The notes under the pieces were generated by a model. That model had not been told where the DNA came from. It did not search any database and worked only from the letters and a program-made list of their open reading frames with translations. Below are positions 44,629 to 54,275 of a stretch of DNA of 64,000 bases, in pieces; position 1 is the first letter of the stretch; each line of letters begins with the position of its first letter. The stretch covers positions 254,369 to 318,368 of the forward strand of contig NZ_JACHJO010000001.1 of NCBI RefSeq assembly GCF_014203695.1, written 5' to 3'. Both the position numbers and the translations under genes were made by a program. This stretch comes from Nocardiopsis algeriensis. Lineage in GTDB: Bacteria; Actinomycetota; Actinomycetes; Streptosporangiales; Streptosporangiaceae.

Positions 44629-45630
44629 TCAGAGGGAGACGGTCGGCCCGGGTCGGTGCGCGGTGCTGCCTCCGCGGACGAGCCGGGGTTCCAGGAGGGT
44701 GACCCCGGCGCCGCCGGGGCCGTCGATCTTGTCCATGAGCAGGCCGACCGCCCGGGCGCCCACCTCCTCGGCGGGCAGGTCGACGCGGGTCAGGTCGGGC
44801 GAGCCCGGGGGCAGGGGGCCGATCGCGACCACCGACAGGTCGGGCGGGGTCCGGCCGGCGTCCGCGAAGGCGTCGAGCAGGGGGACGACCGACGGCTCGT
44901 TGTGCACGATGAGGCCGGTGGGAACCCGGTCCCGGCGGAGCAGTTCCTCGGCCAGTGCCCGCGCCTCGCCGGAGGCGCACGGATGGAGGGCGGCCCGCAC
45001 GCCGCGCTCGCGGGCGGCGGCCTCGAAGCCGGAGACGGTGCGCTCGGCGAAGCCCGTGCGCCGGTCGTAGACCGACGGCGGCTGCCCGACGAAGGCGATG
45101 TCCTCGTGCCCCAGGTCGGCGAGGTGGTGCACGCAGGCCGCCCCCGCCGCGGCGAAGTCCAGGTCGACGCAGGTCAGGCCCTCGGTGTCGGCGGGGACCC
45201 CGATGAGGACCGAGGGCAGGTCCAGGGAGCGCAGGACGGGTACGCGCGCGTCCTCGGTCTCCACGTCCATGACGATGACTCCGTCGACCATCGCGCTGCT
45301 CGCGACGCGGTGCAGCCCTTCGGGCCCCTCTCCCTGGGTGAGGAGGAGGACGTCGTGGTCGTGGGCGCGCGCCGCGGTGACGACGGAGACCGCGAAGCGC
45401 ATCGCCACGGGGACGTGCACGTCCTCGCGCAGCGGAATGACGAGCGCGATGACGTTGCTGCGCCGGCTGGCCAGCGAGCGGGCGCCGGCGTGCGGGCGGT
45501 AGCCGAGGGTCTCGATGCTGTCGAGCACGCGGCGCCGGGTGCTGTCGGAGATGGAGCGCTTGCCGCTGAGCACGTAGGAGACCGTGCTGGGCGACACACC
45601 GGCGTGCCGGGCCACATCGGAGATCCGCAC
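44629..45630 (-). CDS. LacI-family transcriptional regulator of the xyloglucan locus
   Basis: 333 residues. The N-terminal LacI helix-turn-helix and hinge read RISDVARHAGVSPSTVSYVL and TLGYRPHAGARSLASRRS. The rest is a periplasmic-binding-protein-like effector domain (VIALVIPL, DVETEDARVP, VDLDFAAAGAACVHHLADLG). It probably represses the surrounding glycosidase and importer genes and is released by a xyloglucan-derived sugar. The GTG at 45630 follows GAGGAGGGG. An operator copy 16 bp before the start suggests autoregulation. Confidence 0.93.
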   Translation of the reverse strand: MRISDVARHAGVSPSTVSYVLSGKRSISDSTRRRVLDSIETLGYRPHAGARSLASRRSNVIALVIPLREDVHVPVAMRFAVSVVTAARAHDHDVLLLTQGEGPEGLHRVASSAMVDGVIVMDVETEDARVPVLRSLDLPSVLIGVPADTEGLTCVDLDFAAAGAACVHHLADLGHEDIAFVGQPPSVYDRRTGFAERTVSGFEAAARERGVRAALHPCASGEARALAEELLRRDRVPTGLIVHNEPSVVPLLDAFADAGRTPPDLSVVAIGPLPPGSPDLTRVDLPAEEVGARAVGLLMDKIDGPGGAGVTLLEPRLVRGGSTAHRPGPTVSL

Positions 45631-45646
45631 CGGGACGCCCCTCCTC

Positions 45647-45662
45647 GTCGAAGCGATTCGAT
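45647..45662. promoter_or_regulatory. LacI-type operator copy D (regulator's own promoter)
   Basis: GTCGAAGCGATTCGAT is one of the four copies of the palindrome, with two deviations in its right half. It lies 16 bp upstream of the LacI-family gene, as expected for autorepression. Confidence 0.75.
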
Positions 45663-45764
45663 GCGATGGTACGCAGGACACCCCGGCGGCGCAATGCCCC
45701 GTCCGGATCGGTGGCGCCCCGGGAGCGGTCCGCAACCGGCGGCCGGGGCGCGGCGTCCCAGGGA

Positions 45765-46337
45765 ATGTCCCCGTCCCCGCGAAAGAACCCCGCCGTGGTA
45801 CCCCCCGTCCAGCAGTCCTTCCCCCTCCTGGCGCTCCTCCTGGTGCTCCTCGCCCTCCAGCTCCTCCTGGGGCTCGGAGTCGCTGTCTCCTTCTCGCGCC
45901 CGTCGCACCGGTCGGGGGGCCTCGTGCTCGCCGGGGGCGTGGTCTCCGTGAGCGCCCTGCTGATCGGCCTGTTCCGGATCGCGGACCACGTGGACGACCA
46001 CCTGCGGTTGGCGGACGGGCACGTCTTCCCGCTGCCCGCGGCGTACAACGTCCTCTTCGGCACCGTCTCCTCCGCAGCCGCGGTGGTACTGCTCCTGCTC
46101 GCCCTCCGCAGGAGGGGGGCCGGCGGCACGGGGGCGGCATGCCTCTTCCTCCCGGCGGCGGTGCTCACGGCGCTCGTCGAGGTGTGGCGCTACCTGGCCC
46201 TCGTGGAGCAGGCGCAGGAGATCGTCCACCCCTCCCGCGCCCTCGACATGCTCTCCCTCGCCTGGGCGGTGGGGCACTGCCTGCTCGTGTGCGCGGGGGT
46301 GCTCGTCCTGGCCCTCGGTGCGACCCGGGCGCGGTAG
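45765..46337 (+). CDS. Integral membrane protein of unknown function
   Basis: About 190 residues. Four or five hydrophobic helices are visible (FPLLALLLVLLALQLLLGLGV, LVLAGGVVSVSALLIGLF, LFGTVSSAAAVVLLLLALR, LAWAVGHCLLVCAGVLVLAL). There are no catalytic or transport motifs. Start is uncertain: ATG at 45765 or GTG at 45795, neither with a good ribosome site. It is divergent from the LacI gene and convergent with the STAS gene. I do not recognise a family. Confidence 0.6.
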   Translation: MSPSPRKNPAVVPPVQQSFPLLALLLVLLALQLLLGLGVAVSFSRPSHRSGGLVLAGGVVSVSALLIGLFRIADHVDDHLRLADGHVFPLPAAYNVLFGTVSSAAAVVLLLLALRRRGAGGTGAACLFLPAAVLTALVEVWRYLALVEQAQEIVHPSRALDMLSLAWAVGHCLLVCAGVLVLALGATRAR

Positions 46338-46347
46338 GACGTGCGGT

Positions 46348-46380
46348 GTGGGCCGGGCTCCGGCTCGATGTCCGGCCCAC
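46348..46380. terminator. Hairpin between convergent genes
   Basis: GTGGGCCGG and CCGGCCCAC form a 9-bp stem with a 15-nt loop between the membrane protein and the STAS gene. Confidence 0.65.
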
Positions 46381-46455
46381 GGGAGAACGGATCTGCGGCT
46401 GTCCGCCGCGGGGGTCCGGGCGGCGGTTCCGGAACACCGGGGGTGTCGCGCGAGG

Positions 46456-46827
46456 CTACCCGGCCTGGCGCTTGGCCTCCAGGGCCTCCATCGCGGCGAC
46501 GGCGGTGGCCACGGTCTGGTGGACCGGGACCTGGCGGTGCAGGCCGACCAGGCGGACGACCTTGGTGACGCGTTCGTTGAGGGCGGCCAGCGCGAGGGCG
46601 CCCTCCTGTTCGCGGACGGTCCGATAGGCGTTGATGACGACGTTCAGTCCGCTGGAGTCCATGAACTCCAGCTCCGACATGTCGAGGATCAGCCAGGGGC
46701 CGTGTGCGGCGATGGCGGCCTGGATGTGTTCCTGGAGGTCACTGGTGGTCGCGATGTCGAGTTCCCCCTTGATCGCGACGATGACGCTGCGGCTCTCTAC
46801 CCGCGTGCTCAGCCCGAGCCTGTGCAC
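46456..46827 (-). CDS. STAS-domain anti-sigma factor antagonist
   Basis: 123 residues, a single STAS domain like RsbV/SpoIIAA/BldG. The core reads VIVAIKGELDIATTSDLQEH and LDMSELEFMDSSGLNVVINA; the Ser in DSSGL is the usual phosphorylation site of the partner-switching mechanism. When dephosphorylated it would bind an anti-sigma kinase and free a sigma factor. The GTG at 46827 fits the GGGAGGAG upstream; an ATG at 46881 is an alternative. No kinase or phosphatase gene is adjacent. Confidence 0.88.
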   Translation of the reverse strand: MHRLGLSTRVESRSVIVAIKGELDIATTSDLQEHIQAAIAAHGPWLILDMSELEFMDSSGLNVVINAYRTVREQEGALALAALNERVTKVVRLVGLHRQVPVHQTVATAVAAMEALEAKRQAG

Positions 46828-47153
46828 GTTCACTCCTCCCGGCCCCACGTTCAGATGGCGGGGGTCCCTTCGCTTAACCATACGCAGACACGGCGTCCGC
46901 GCCACTGGTCCGGCTGCCACTCCCGCTGCGCCGGACCGCTGGGAGGGGAGACACCCGCGCGGCCGCTTGTCCGGTAAGTCGTTGGACACACACGGTATAA
47001 GCGAACCGCACTTTCGGGAATGCCATACCGGAAGAAATTTTCGCCCCGGGGGCACGAACCTCCCCGACCGTGTTCGAAATCATCCCATCACACTAGGTGA
47101 TTTCAGGATATATAACCCACTCCTGCGGAAAATTCAGGGTCTTTGGTCCCTCC
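46828..47153 (-). promoter_or_regulatory. STAS gene upstream region
   Basis: These 326 nt separate the STAS gene from meaB. The right half is comparatively AT-rich (ATTTCAGGATATATAACCCA near 47100-47120), a likely promoter area for the STAS gene. No gene is visible, and no operator could be assigned. Confidence 0.45.
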
Positions 47154-48200
47154 TCATCCCGCTCCGGCGCTTCCCCCTCCCGCAGCCTCGCGGCCCTTGC
47201 CGGCGAAGGCCTCCAGCAGGGTGCCCGCGGCCAGGGTGGCCGTGGTCCGCCCCGAGCGCACCCCCTCCTCCAGATCGGGGACGAGCTCGCCCACCGCCGG
47301 GTCGCGCACGAGGGCGTCCATCAGGCGGTCCCTCACCTGCTCCCACATCCAGCTGACCCGCTGGGAGCTGCGCCGCTCCTCCAGCGCGCCGCTCTCCTCC
47401 AGCACCTTGCGGTGCCGCAGCACCGCGTCCCACACCTCGTCCAGGCCCTCGCCGGTCAGACCGCTGCACGTCAGCACGGGCGGGCGCCAGTCGGGGTGCA
47501 CCGACTGCAGCAGCCGCATCGCCCGCGACAGCTCACGGGCCGCCTTGCGTGCGTCGGCGGCGTGCGGACCGTCGGCCTTGTTGACCGCCGCCACGTCCAC
47601 CAGCTCCAGCACGCCCTTCTTGATCCCCTGGAGCTGGTCGCCGGTGCGGGCCAGGGTGAGGAAGAGGAAGCAGTCCACCATCCCGGCGACCGTGACCTCG
47701 GACTGGCCGACCCCCACGGTCTCCACCAGCACGACGTCGTACCCGGCCGCCTCCATGAGCAGCAGGGTCTCCCGCGTCGCGCGGGCGACACCGCCCAGGG
47801 TCCCGGCGGTCGGCGAGGGCCGGATGAACGCGTTCGGGTCCGTGGACAGGCGCGCCATGCGCGTCTTGTCACCGAGGATGCTGCCGCCGGTGCGGGTGGA
47901 GGACGGGTCGACGGCCAGGACCGCCACCCGGTGGCCCGCCCCCGTCAGATCGGTGCCCAGCGCGTCGACGAACGTGGACTTGCCGACGCCGGGGACGCCC
48001 GTGATCCCCACCCGGACCGCGTTGCCGGTGTGCGGGAGCAGCCGGACCAGCAGCTCCTGCGCCGCCCGCACGTGGTCGGGCCGGCGCGATTCCACGAGCG
48101 TGATCGCCCTGGCCAGGGTCGGCCGGTGCCCGGCCAGCACCCCCTCGGCCAGGGCGTCCACGTCCACCGGACGGCGCCGCCGTGCCTTGCCGTCGCCCAC
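47154..48200 (-). CDS. meaB: Methylmalonyl-CoA mutase-associated GTPase MeaB
   Basis: A 348-residue G3E-family GTPase that gates B12 cofactor loading and protects methylmalonyl-CoA mutase from inactivation. It has the P-loop GITGVPGVGKSTF, Mg-site DPSSTRTGGSILGDKTRM, ETVGVGQSE and the base-recognition motif NKAD. It lies 12 bp behind mutB in the same operon; the GTG at 48200 follows GGGGGAG. Confidence 0.95.
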   Translation of the reverse strand: MGDGKARRRRPVDVDALAEGVLAGHRPTLARAITLVESRRPDHVRAAQELLVRLLPHTGNAVRVGITGVPGVGKSTFVDALGTDLTGAGHRVAVLAVDPSSTRTGGSILGDKTRMARLSTDPNAFIRPSPTAGTLGGVARATRETLLLMEAAGYDVVLVETVGVGQSEVTVAGMVDCFLFLTLARTGDQLQGIKKGVLELVDVAAVNKADGPHAADARKAARELSRAMRLLQSVHPDWRPPVLTCSGLTGEGLDEVWDAVLRHRKVLEESGALEERRSSQRVSWMWEQVRDRLMDALVRDPAVGELVPDLEEGVRSGRTTATLAAGTLLEAFAGKGREAAGGGSAGAG

Positions 48201-48212
48201 GTCCGCTCCCCC

Positions 48213-50423
48213 TCAGCCGTCCAGGCGCTCTTCCAGCTGGTCGAGCAGGTCGATCGCGGCCTCGGCGATGACCGTTCCGGGCGGGAAGATCGCCGCCGCG
48301 CCCGCCTCCCTCAAGGCATCGAAGTCCTGCGGGGGCACGACCCCGCCGACCACGATCATGATGTCCCCGCGGTCCAGCGCGGCCAGCTCCTCGCGCAGGG
48401 CCGGGACCAGGGTGAGGTGCCCGGCCGCCAGCGAGGACACCCCGACCACGTGCACGTCGGCCTCGACGGCCTGCGCGGCGACCTCGGCCGGGGTCTGGAA
48501 CAGCGGGCCGACGTCGACGTCGAAGCCGAGGTCGGCGAACGCGGTCGCGATCACCTTCTGGCCCCGGTCGTGCCCGTCCTGGCCCATCTTCGCCACGAGG
48601 ATGCGGGGCCGGCGCCCCTCCTCCTCGGTGAACTCCTCCACCCGGCGGGTGACGCGCTCCATGAGGCCGGCCTCGCCGCCCCCGTTCGCCGCCTCTTCCC
48701 TGTACACGCCCTGAATGGTACGGATGTTCGCGGAGTGGCGCCCGAACACCCTCTCCATGGCCTCCGAGATCTCACCGACCGTCGCCATGGCGCGGGCCGC
48801 GTCCACGGCCGCGGCGAGCAGGTTGTTGGGCAGGCCCTCCCCGGCGGAGGACTCCCGCCCGGCCGCCTCGGTGAGGGCGTCCAGCGCCGCGCGCACCCGC
48901 TGCTCGTCGCGCTCCTCGCGCAGGCGGCGCAGCTTCTCCAGCTGCTCGGTGCGCACGCGGGAGTTGTCGACCTTGAGGACGTCGATGGAGTCCTCGCTGT
49001 CGGGCCGGTACTTGTTGACGCCGATGACCGGCTGGCGGCCGGAGTCGATGCGCGCCTGGGTGCGGGCGGCCGCCTCCTCGATGCGCATCTTGGGCAGGCC
49101 CGCGTCGATGGCGGCGGCCATGCCGCCGGCCTTCTCCACCTCCTGGATGTGACCCCAGGCCTTGGCCGCGAGCTCGGCGGTGAGGCGCTCCACGTAGTAG
49201 CTGCCGCCCCACGGGTCCACCACGCGGGTGGTGCCCGACTCCTGCTGGAGCAGGAGCTGGGTGTTGCGGGCGATGCGCGCGGAGAAGTCGGTGGGCAGGG
49301 CCAGGGCCTCGTCCAGCGCGTTGGTGTGCAGCGACTGGGTGTGGCCCTGGGTGGCCGCCATGGCCTCCACGCAGGTGCGGGCCACGTTGTTGAACACGTC
49401 CTGCGCGGTCAGCGACCAGCCGGAGGTCTGCGAATGGGTGCGCAGGCTCAGCGACTTGGGGTTGGCCGCGCCCAGGTCCCGGACCAGGCGCGCCCACAGC
49501 AGGCGGGCGGCGCGGAGCTTGGCGACCTCCATGAAGAAGTTCATGCCGATCGCCCAGAAGAACGACAGCCGGGGCGCGAACACGTCGACGTCCAGGCCCG
49601 AACGCTGTCCGGCGCGGATGTACTCGACCCCGTCGGCCAGCGTGTAGGCCAGCTCCAGGTCGGCGGTGGCCCCCGCCTCCTGCATGTGGTAGCCGGAGAT
49701 GGAGATCGAGTTGAACCGCGGCATCCGCTGCGAGGTGTAGGCGAAGATGTCGGAGATGATCCGCATCGACGGCTGCGGCGGGTAGATGTAGGTGTTGCGG
49801 ACCATGAACTCCTTGAGGATGTCGTTCTGGATGGTCCCCGACAGCTTCTCGGGCGCGACGCCCTGCTCCTCGGCCGCGACGATGTACAGCGCCAGGACGG
49901 GCAGCACCGCCCCGTTCATGGTCATGGACACGCTCATCCGGTCGAGCGGGATGCCGTCGAACAACTGGCGCATGTCGTAGAGGGAGTCGATGGCCACGCC
50001 CGCCATGCCGACGTCGCCGGCCACGCGGGGGTGGTCGGAGTCGTAGCCGCGGTGGGTGGCCAGGTCGAAGGCCACCGACAGGCCCTTCTGGCCGGCGGCG
50101 AGGTTGCGCCGGTAGAAGGCGTTGGACTCCTCGGCCGTGGAGAACCCCGCGTACTGGCGGATGGTCCACGGCTGGTTGACGTACATGGTCGGGTAGGGCC
50201 CGCGCAGGTAGGGCGGGATGCCCGGCAGGCCGTCCGTGAACTCCAGGCCCGCCCGGTCGGCGGGCGTGTACAGCGGCTTGACCGCGATGCCCTCGGGGGT
50301 CTCCCACTCCAGGGCGTCGGGGGCCTTGCCGGTGGCGGCCTCGACAGCGCGCTGCCAGTCGGCGGCGCCCTGCCCCGAGAACTCGGGCGGCTCGGGGGCC
50401 ACGGTGGAGAGGTCGGGGATCAT
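48213..50423 (-). CDS. mutB: Methylmalonyl-CoA mutase large (B12-binding) subunit
   Basis: 736 residues. It interconverts (R)-methylmalonyl-CoA and succinyl-CoA. The TIM barrel shows [20 protein letters not shown] and [15 protein letters not shown]. The C-terminal cobalamin domain has [20 protein letters not shown], the DxHxxG base-off ligand motif. It supplies or drains methylmalonyl-CoA for propionate metabolism and polyketide building blocks. The ATG at 50423 overlaps the mutA stop (ATGA). Confidence 0.97.
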   Translation of the reverse strand: MIPDLSTVAPEPPEFSGQGAADWQRAVEAATGKAPDALEWETPEGIAVKPLYTPADRAGLEFTDGLPGIPPYLRGPYPTMYVNQPWTIRQYAGFSTAEESNAFYRRNLAAGQKGLSVAFDLATHRGYDSDHPRVAGDVGMAGVAIDSLYDMRQLFDGIPLDRMSVSMTMNGAVLPVLALYIVAAEEQGVAPEKLSGTIQNDILKEFMVRNTYIYPPQPSMRIISDIFAYTSQRMPRFNSISISGYHMQEAGATADLELAYTLADGVEYIRAGQRSGLDVDVFAPRLSFFWAIGMNFFMEVAKLRAARLLWARLVRDLGAANPKSLSLRTHSQTSGWSLTAQDVFNNVARTCVEAMAATQGHTQSLHTNALDEALALPTDFSARIARNTQLLLQQESGTTRVVDPWGGSYYVERLTAELAAKAWGHIQEVEKAGGMAAAIDAGLPKMRIEEAAARTQARIDSGRQPVIGVNKYRPDSEDSIDVLKVDNSRVRTEQLEKLRRLREERDEQRVRAALDALTEAAGRESSAGEGLPNNLLAAAVDAARAMATVGEISEAMERVFGRHSANIRTIQGVYREEAANGGGEAGLMERVTRRVEEFTEEEGRRPRILVAKMGQDGHDRGQKVIATAFADLGFDVDVGPLFQTPAEVAAQAVEADVHVVGVSSLAAGHLTLVPALREELAALDRGDIMIVVGGVVPPQDFDALREAGAAAIFPPGTVIAEAAIDLLDQLEERLDG

Positions 50424-52339
50424 GCGCTCGCCCCCTTCGCGGACGGTGCCGCGGTGTCGTCGGTGAGAAGGCCGGACAGGCCGCCGAGGAGGGCGACGGC
50501 GTCGCACCCCTTGTGGACGAAGGCGTCCACCCCCGCCTCCCGGTAGGCGTCGTCGGGGGAGCCCGCGAGCAGGACGCGCTCGGCCCCGGCCTCCTTGAGG
50601 GCGCGCGCGGCGGCCGCGGCGTGTTCGGCGTAGAGCTTGTCGGAGGAGCAGAGCACCGCGACCCGGAGCCCGGAGCCGGTGAAGGCGCGCGCAGCGGCCT
50701 CCGCCCCGTCGAGGGGGCCGGGGTTGAGCGAGGCGATACCCCCGGCGGCCAGCAGGTTGGCGGCGAAGGAGGCGCGGGCGGTGTGCGCGGCCACGGGTCC
50801 GAGGGTGGCCAGGAACGCGGTGGGGCGCTCGCCGGTGCGGGCCAGCGCGGCGTCGCTGCGGTCGCGCAGCTCCTCGTAGTCGCGAGCGTAGCGCCGGACC
50901 GGGAACCAGCTGTCCCCGACGGCCGCCGGGTCGGGCTCGCGGACCAGGGGCTCCTCGTCGAGGTTCGGGAACTCGCTGACGCCGGTGAGGGGGGCGGTCC
51001 GGTGGGCGAGGTCGCGGCGGCGGCGCTCCCAGACCTCGTCGACGCGCTCGCGCAGCAGGCCGTCGGCGACCGCCTCGGCGGCGCCGCCCGCGGCCTCCAG
51101 CTCCTGGAGGAAGGCCCATCCGGCCAGGTACAGGTCGCGGGTGAGCGCCTCGACGTAGAAGGACCCGCCGGCGGGGTCGACGACCCGGCCCAGGTGGGAC
51201 TCCTCGATCAGCAGGGACTGGGTGTTGCGGGCGATGCGGCGCGCGAAGTCGTCGGACAGCCCGGCGGCGGCGTCGAAGGGCAGCACGGTGACCGCGTCGG
51301 CGCCTCCGGTGCCCGCGGCGAAACAGGCGACGGTGGCGCGGAGCATGTTCACGTGCGGGTCGAGGCGGGTGGCCATCGCCTCGGAGGTGACCGCGTGCAG
51401 GCGCATGGCGCGCCGGTCGGCGGGCACCCCGCTCGCGGACAGCACCTGGTTCCACATGGCGCGCACGGCGCGGAGCTTGGCGATGGTGGAGAACTGGTCG
51501 GCGCTCGCGGCCAGGCGGAACTCGATCCTGCCGGCGGCGTCGGCGGTGTCCATACCCGCCGCGGTGAGCGCCCGCAGGTAGGCGGTGCCCGCGGCGATCG
51601 CGTGGCCGAGCTCCTGGGCCTCGGAACCGCCCGCGTTGTGGACGAGGGTGCCGTCGGCGACGACCAGGCCGAGGCCGGGGCGGCCGGCGGCGCGGTCGGC
51701 GGCGAAGCGCGCGGCGTCGGCGACGTCGGGCCTCCGGCCCGCCCGGGCCGCGCAGGTGAGGGGGTCGATGCCGAGGTGCGAGACGACGCGGCCGTCGGGG
51801 ACGTCGGCGTCGGCGTGTGCGCCGAGCAGGTCGTCGGCGGCGTCGGCGTACCCGTCGCCGGGGTCAAGGACGACGGGGGCCAGATCGAGGTGGACGTCGG
51901 CGAGGGCCTCACCCAGGCGTGCGGCGGGCAGACCGCGTCCGCCGACGGCGATCCACAGGGAGGAGACGCCGTTCATGAGGTCGGTGTGGACCCGCTTGCG
52001 CACGGTCTCGGCGTCGGCGTCGGTGTGGCGCGCGCGGATGTCCCAGCCCGTGGGGACTCCGCCGCCGGGCCGGTAGCCGCGGGTGAAGGGGGCGAGCCCG
52101 GGATAGCCGGGGTCTGCCGCCGGAGGCTCGGCGGTGTAGAGGGGCTCGATGGCGAAGCCGTCGTAGGTCCGTGTGGCCAGCACCGATTCGGGGTTCTCGG
52201 CCAGGCGGTCCTCGGAGACGCCGCTCTTGCGCAGCACTCCGGCGACGAGTTCGCGCCACCGCTCCAGGGTCGCTGCGGGGAACCCCTCTGCCAGGTCAGG
52301 GGCGGCCGGTCCGGCAGCCCCGCTCTCAGGGACATCCAT
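50420..52339 (-). CDS. mutA: Methylmalonyl-CoA mutase small subunit
   Basis: 639 residues, homologous to MutB but without the DxHxxG cobalamin motif, as expected for the non-catalytic subunit. It has the barrel segment [36 protein letters not shown] and a Rossmann-like C-terminus ([20 protein letters not shown]). It heads the mutA-mutB-meaB operon. TACCAT seven bases upstream of the ATG with no ribosome site suggests a leaderless mRNA. Confidence 0.96.
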   Translation of the reverse strand: MDVPESGAAGPAAPDLAEGFPAATLERWRELVAGVLRKSGVSEDRLAENPESVLATRTYDGFAIEPLYTAEPPAADPGYPGLAPFTRGYRPGGGVPTGWDIRARHTDADAETVRKRVHTDLMNGVSSLWIAVGGRGLPAARLGEALADVHLDLAPVVLDPGDGYADAADDLLGAHADADVPDGRVVSHLGIDPLTCAARAGRRPDVADAARFAADRAAGRPGLGLVVADGTLVHNAGGSEAQELGHAIAAGTAYLRALTAAGMDTADAAGRIEFRLAASADQFSTIAKLRAVRAMWNQVLSASGVPADRRAMRLHAVTSEAMATRLDPHVNMLRATVACFAAGTGGADAVTVLPFDAAAGLSDDFARRIARNTQSLLIEESHLGRVVDPAGGSFYVEALTRDLYLAGWAFLQELEAAGGAAEAVADGLLRERVDEVWERRRRDLAHRTAPLTGVSEFPNLDEEPLVREPDPAAVGDSWFPVRRYARDYEELRDRSDAALARTGERPTAFLATLGPVAAHTARASFAANLLAAGGIASLNPGPLDGAEAAARAFTGSGLRVAVLCSSDKLYAEHAAAAARALKEAGAERVLLAGSPDDAYREAGVDAFVHKGCDAVALLGGLSGLLTDDTAAPSAKGASA

Positions 52340-52346
52340 ATCTGGG

Positions 52347-52364
52347 ATGGTAGAGAACCGGGTT
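52347..52364 (-). promoter_or_regulatory. mutA promoter: -10 hexamer with adjacent palindrome
   Basis: On the minus strand TACCAT sits seven bases before the mutA ATG. Immediately upstream is the palindrome GAACCCGGTTC (52354-52364), well placed to be an operator overlapping the -35/-10 spacer. The binding protein is unknown. The rest of the gap to 52618 holds nothing recognisable. Confidence 0.5.
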
Positions 52365-52618
52365 CGGTCCCGCGTGCGTGGGGGTGCGCCGGGTGGCGCA
52401 GGAGAACGCTCTCATGGCCTCCGCTTTCCCTCCCTGTGAGAAAAGCGGGTCGTGCGCGAACCGGTGGAGCCCGGACATGTGCCGCACATCACATCCGCCG
52501 CCGTGCGAGAACCAACGCGGGTTCGGTGGGGTCCGCATCACGGAGACGCCGTCCGCCGTCTCCCGCCTTCCCCGGAGGCGGCGGGAGACGACCGCGCCCC
52601 CACCCTTCGGAGCATCCG

Positions 52619-53317
52619 GTGCCCTTCACCCCCAGCCATGCCGCCGCGGTCCTGCCCCTGGTCCGCGTGCTCCCGCCGTCCGCCCTGGTCGTCGGCGCGG
52701 TCGCCCCTGACCTCCCGTACTACGTTCCGGTGCCGGTTCCGCCGGCGCTCACCCACTCCCCCTTCGGGCTCGGCGCGGACGTGCTGCTGGGGGCCTGCCT
52801 GCTCGCGGTGTACCTGTACGCGCTCCGGGCACCGCTGCACGCCCTGGCCGGCCTGGAACCGCCCGCCCCGCCGCGGCCGGGTCCGCGCGGGGCCGCCCTG
52901 GCCGCCGCGGCACTGGCCGCGGGCTCGGCGACCCACATGCTGTGGGACTCCTTCACCCAGACCAGGGGTGCGCTGGTACAGGTGTGGCCGCTGCTGAGCA
53001 CCCCGGTGGTCGGCCCGCACCTGCTGTACAACGTGCTGATGTACGCGAGTTCCGCCCTGGGCCTGGCCGCCGTGCTGTGGTGGGCCGCAGCCCGGGCCCG
53101 CGCGCACACCCGGGGCCCGCTGCCCGCCGCCGCCCTGGCCGCCGTCGCGGCCTGCGCCCTCGGGGGCACGGTGCTGGGCGGCCTGTCCGGGTACCCGGCG
53201 GAAAGCGGCTACGACCTCGTCCGCGCCGCGCTGGTGGGCACCCTCACCGGCACCGCCCTGGGCCTGGCTGCCTGGAGCGCCCTGTGGTGGGCCCGCCGAC
53301 TCCTCCCGTTTCCGTGA
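52619..53317 (+). CDS. DUF4184 family membrane protein
   Basis: 232 residues. The N-terminus PFTPSHAAAVLPLVR with LPPSALVVGAVAPDLPYYVP is the DUF4184 signature; SATHMLWDSFTQTRG follows. The conserved His/Asp residues in these motifs suggest a membrane metal-dependent hydrolase related to YdjM/LexA-regulated membrane hydrolases. Five or so helices are predicted. The GTG at 52619 has GGAG upstream. Physiological role unknown. Confidence 0.82.
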   Translation: MPFTPSHAAAVLPLVRVLPPSALVVGAVAPDLPYYVPVPVPPALTHSPFGLGADVLLGACLLAVYLYALRAPLHALAGLEPPAPPRPGPRGAALAAAALAAGSATHMLWDSFTQTRGALVQVWPLLSTPVVGPHLLYNVLMYASSALGLAAVLWWAAARARAHTRGPLPAAALAAVAACALGGTVLGGLSGYPAESGYDLVRAALVGTLTGTALGLAAWSALWWARRLLPFP

Positions 53318-53535
53318 GCGTGCGTCCCGAACTGCTCCCACCGGATCCTGGTCGAGGAGCGGGCCACGGGCGCCCAGGTGCCGCGCGGCGGCCGGGACCG
53401 AGCATTCGTGTCCCGAGTGCGGCGCCGGCGCCCGGAGGCCCCGTGTGCTGCCGTACCTGCGCCGCCTGCGTCACCGGCTTCGGCCTCACCCGAAACTGCC
53501 CCAGGCGGAAGAATTCACTGCACACGTCAGGGAGG

Positions 53536-54066
53536 TCATACCAGAGTGAGTGCCCGGTACAAGGCGACCACTGTGGAGGCGCCGACGATCTCCCCACCGG
53601 CAATCATCTCCACCGCCTCTTCCAACGGCCACCAGCGGATCTCCTGGGCCTCGTTGATGTCCGGAGGGGTGTCGGTGAGGTCGGCACCTCGGGCCAGATA
53701 GACGATCTGGGGCTGGTCCACCGATCCGATGGCGGGCTGGAAGGTCACCATGTGTTCCATCGAGCGGGGGCGCCACCCCGTTTCCTCCTCGACCTCGCGT
53801 GCCGCCGCGGCCTCGATGTCCTCGGCACCGTCGACGTAGCCGCCGGGCAGTTCCCACACCCACCGGTCGATGATGAACCGGTGTCGCCGCATCAGCAGGA
53901 CTTCGCGCTGGTCGTTGACCACGATCGTCATCGCGGCGGGGGGCATGGCAACGACGTACTGGGTGAACGAGACCCCGTCCGGGAGAGTGACATCGACGGT
54001 GGAGAGGCGGATGTGCCGGTTCTGGTCCACGAGCTTCTCGTCGTGGACCGTCCATCGAGTACTCAC
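53536..54066 (-). CDS. NUDIX hydrolase (ADP-ribose pyrophosphatase-like)
   Basis: 176 residues. The NUDIX box ELPGGYVDGAEDIEAAAARE followed by VEEETGW is complete, and the upstream YVVAMPPAAMTIVVNDQREV plus late TPPDINEAQEIRWWPLEEA resemble ADP-ribose/sugar-nucleotide pyrophosphatases. The GTG at 54066 is the likely start. It is the first gene of a region rich in NUDIX, GNAT and PCMT-like genes; no functional link is proven. The 218 nt before it carry nothing recognisable. Confidence 0.88.
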   Translation of the reverse strand: MSTRWTVHDEKLVDQNRHIRLSTVDVTLPDGVSFTQYVVAMPPAAMTIVVNDQREVLLMRRHRFIIDRWVWELPGGYVDGAEDIEAAAAREVEEETGWRPRSMEHMVTFQPAIGSVDQPQIVYLARGADLTDTPPDINEAQEIRWWPLEEAVEMIAGGEIVGASTVVALYRALTLV

Positions 54067-54275
54067 ACCCGCACCCTGGTACTCCGGTTGTAGACCTGGT
54101 GTGTCAGGATTCGCCGGCCGTTTGTCTGCGGTGGCGGCACTGTCGGTCGTTGGCCTGGTGAGAGCGTCGGGACAGCGGCCGGCCCGACATGATGTGCACA
54201 GACGTTTCTGTCCCGAGACCGATCAAGTCCGCACGTACCTGCTCAGGCGAGGCGAACCCGACCAGCACTTGCCTT

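Noticed and set aside
42253-45951. A 1232-codon open frame on the plus strand
   Set aside because: Antisense to GH31 and the LacI regulator; composition typical of third-position GC shadow.
40133-46168. A 2000-codon open frame on the minus strand through GH42, GH31 and the regulator
   Set aside because: High-GC shadow frame: its translation is Arg/Pro/Gly-rich with no domains and it runs antisense or out of frame to GH42, GH31 and LacI genes with clear catalytic motifs.
47097-50546. An 1149-codon open frame on the plus strand
   Set aside because: Antisense to meaB and mutB, which are unambiguous.
52340-52618. Cobalamin riboswitch before the mut operon
   Set aside because: No B12-box or long structured leader; the mutA start appears leaderless.
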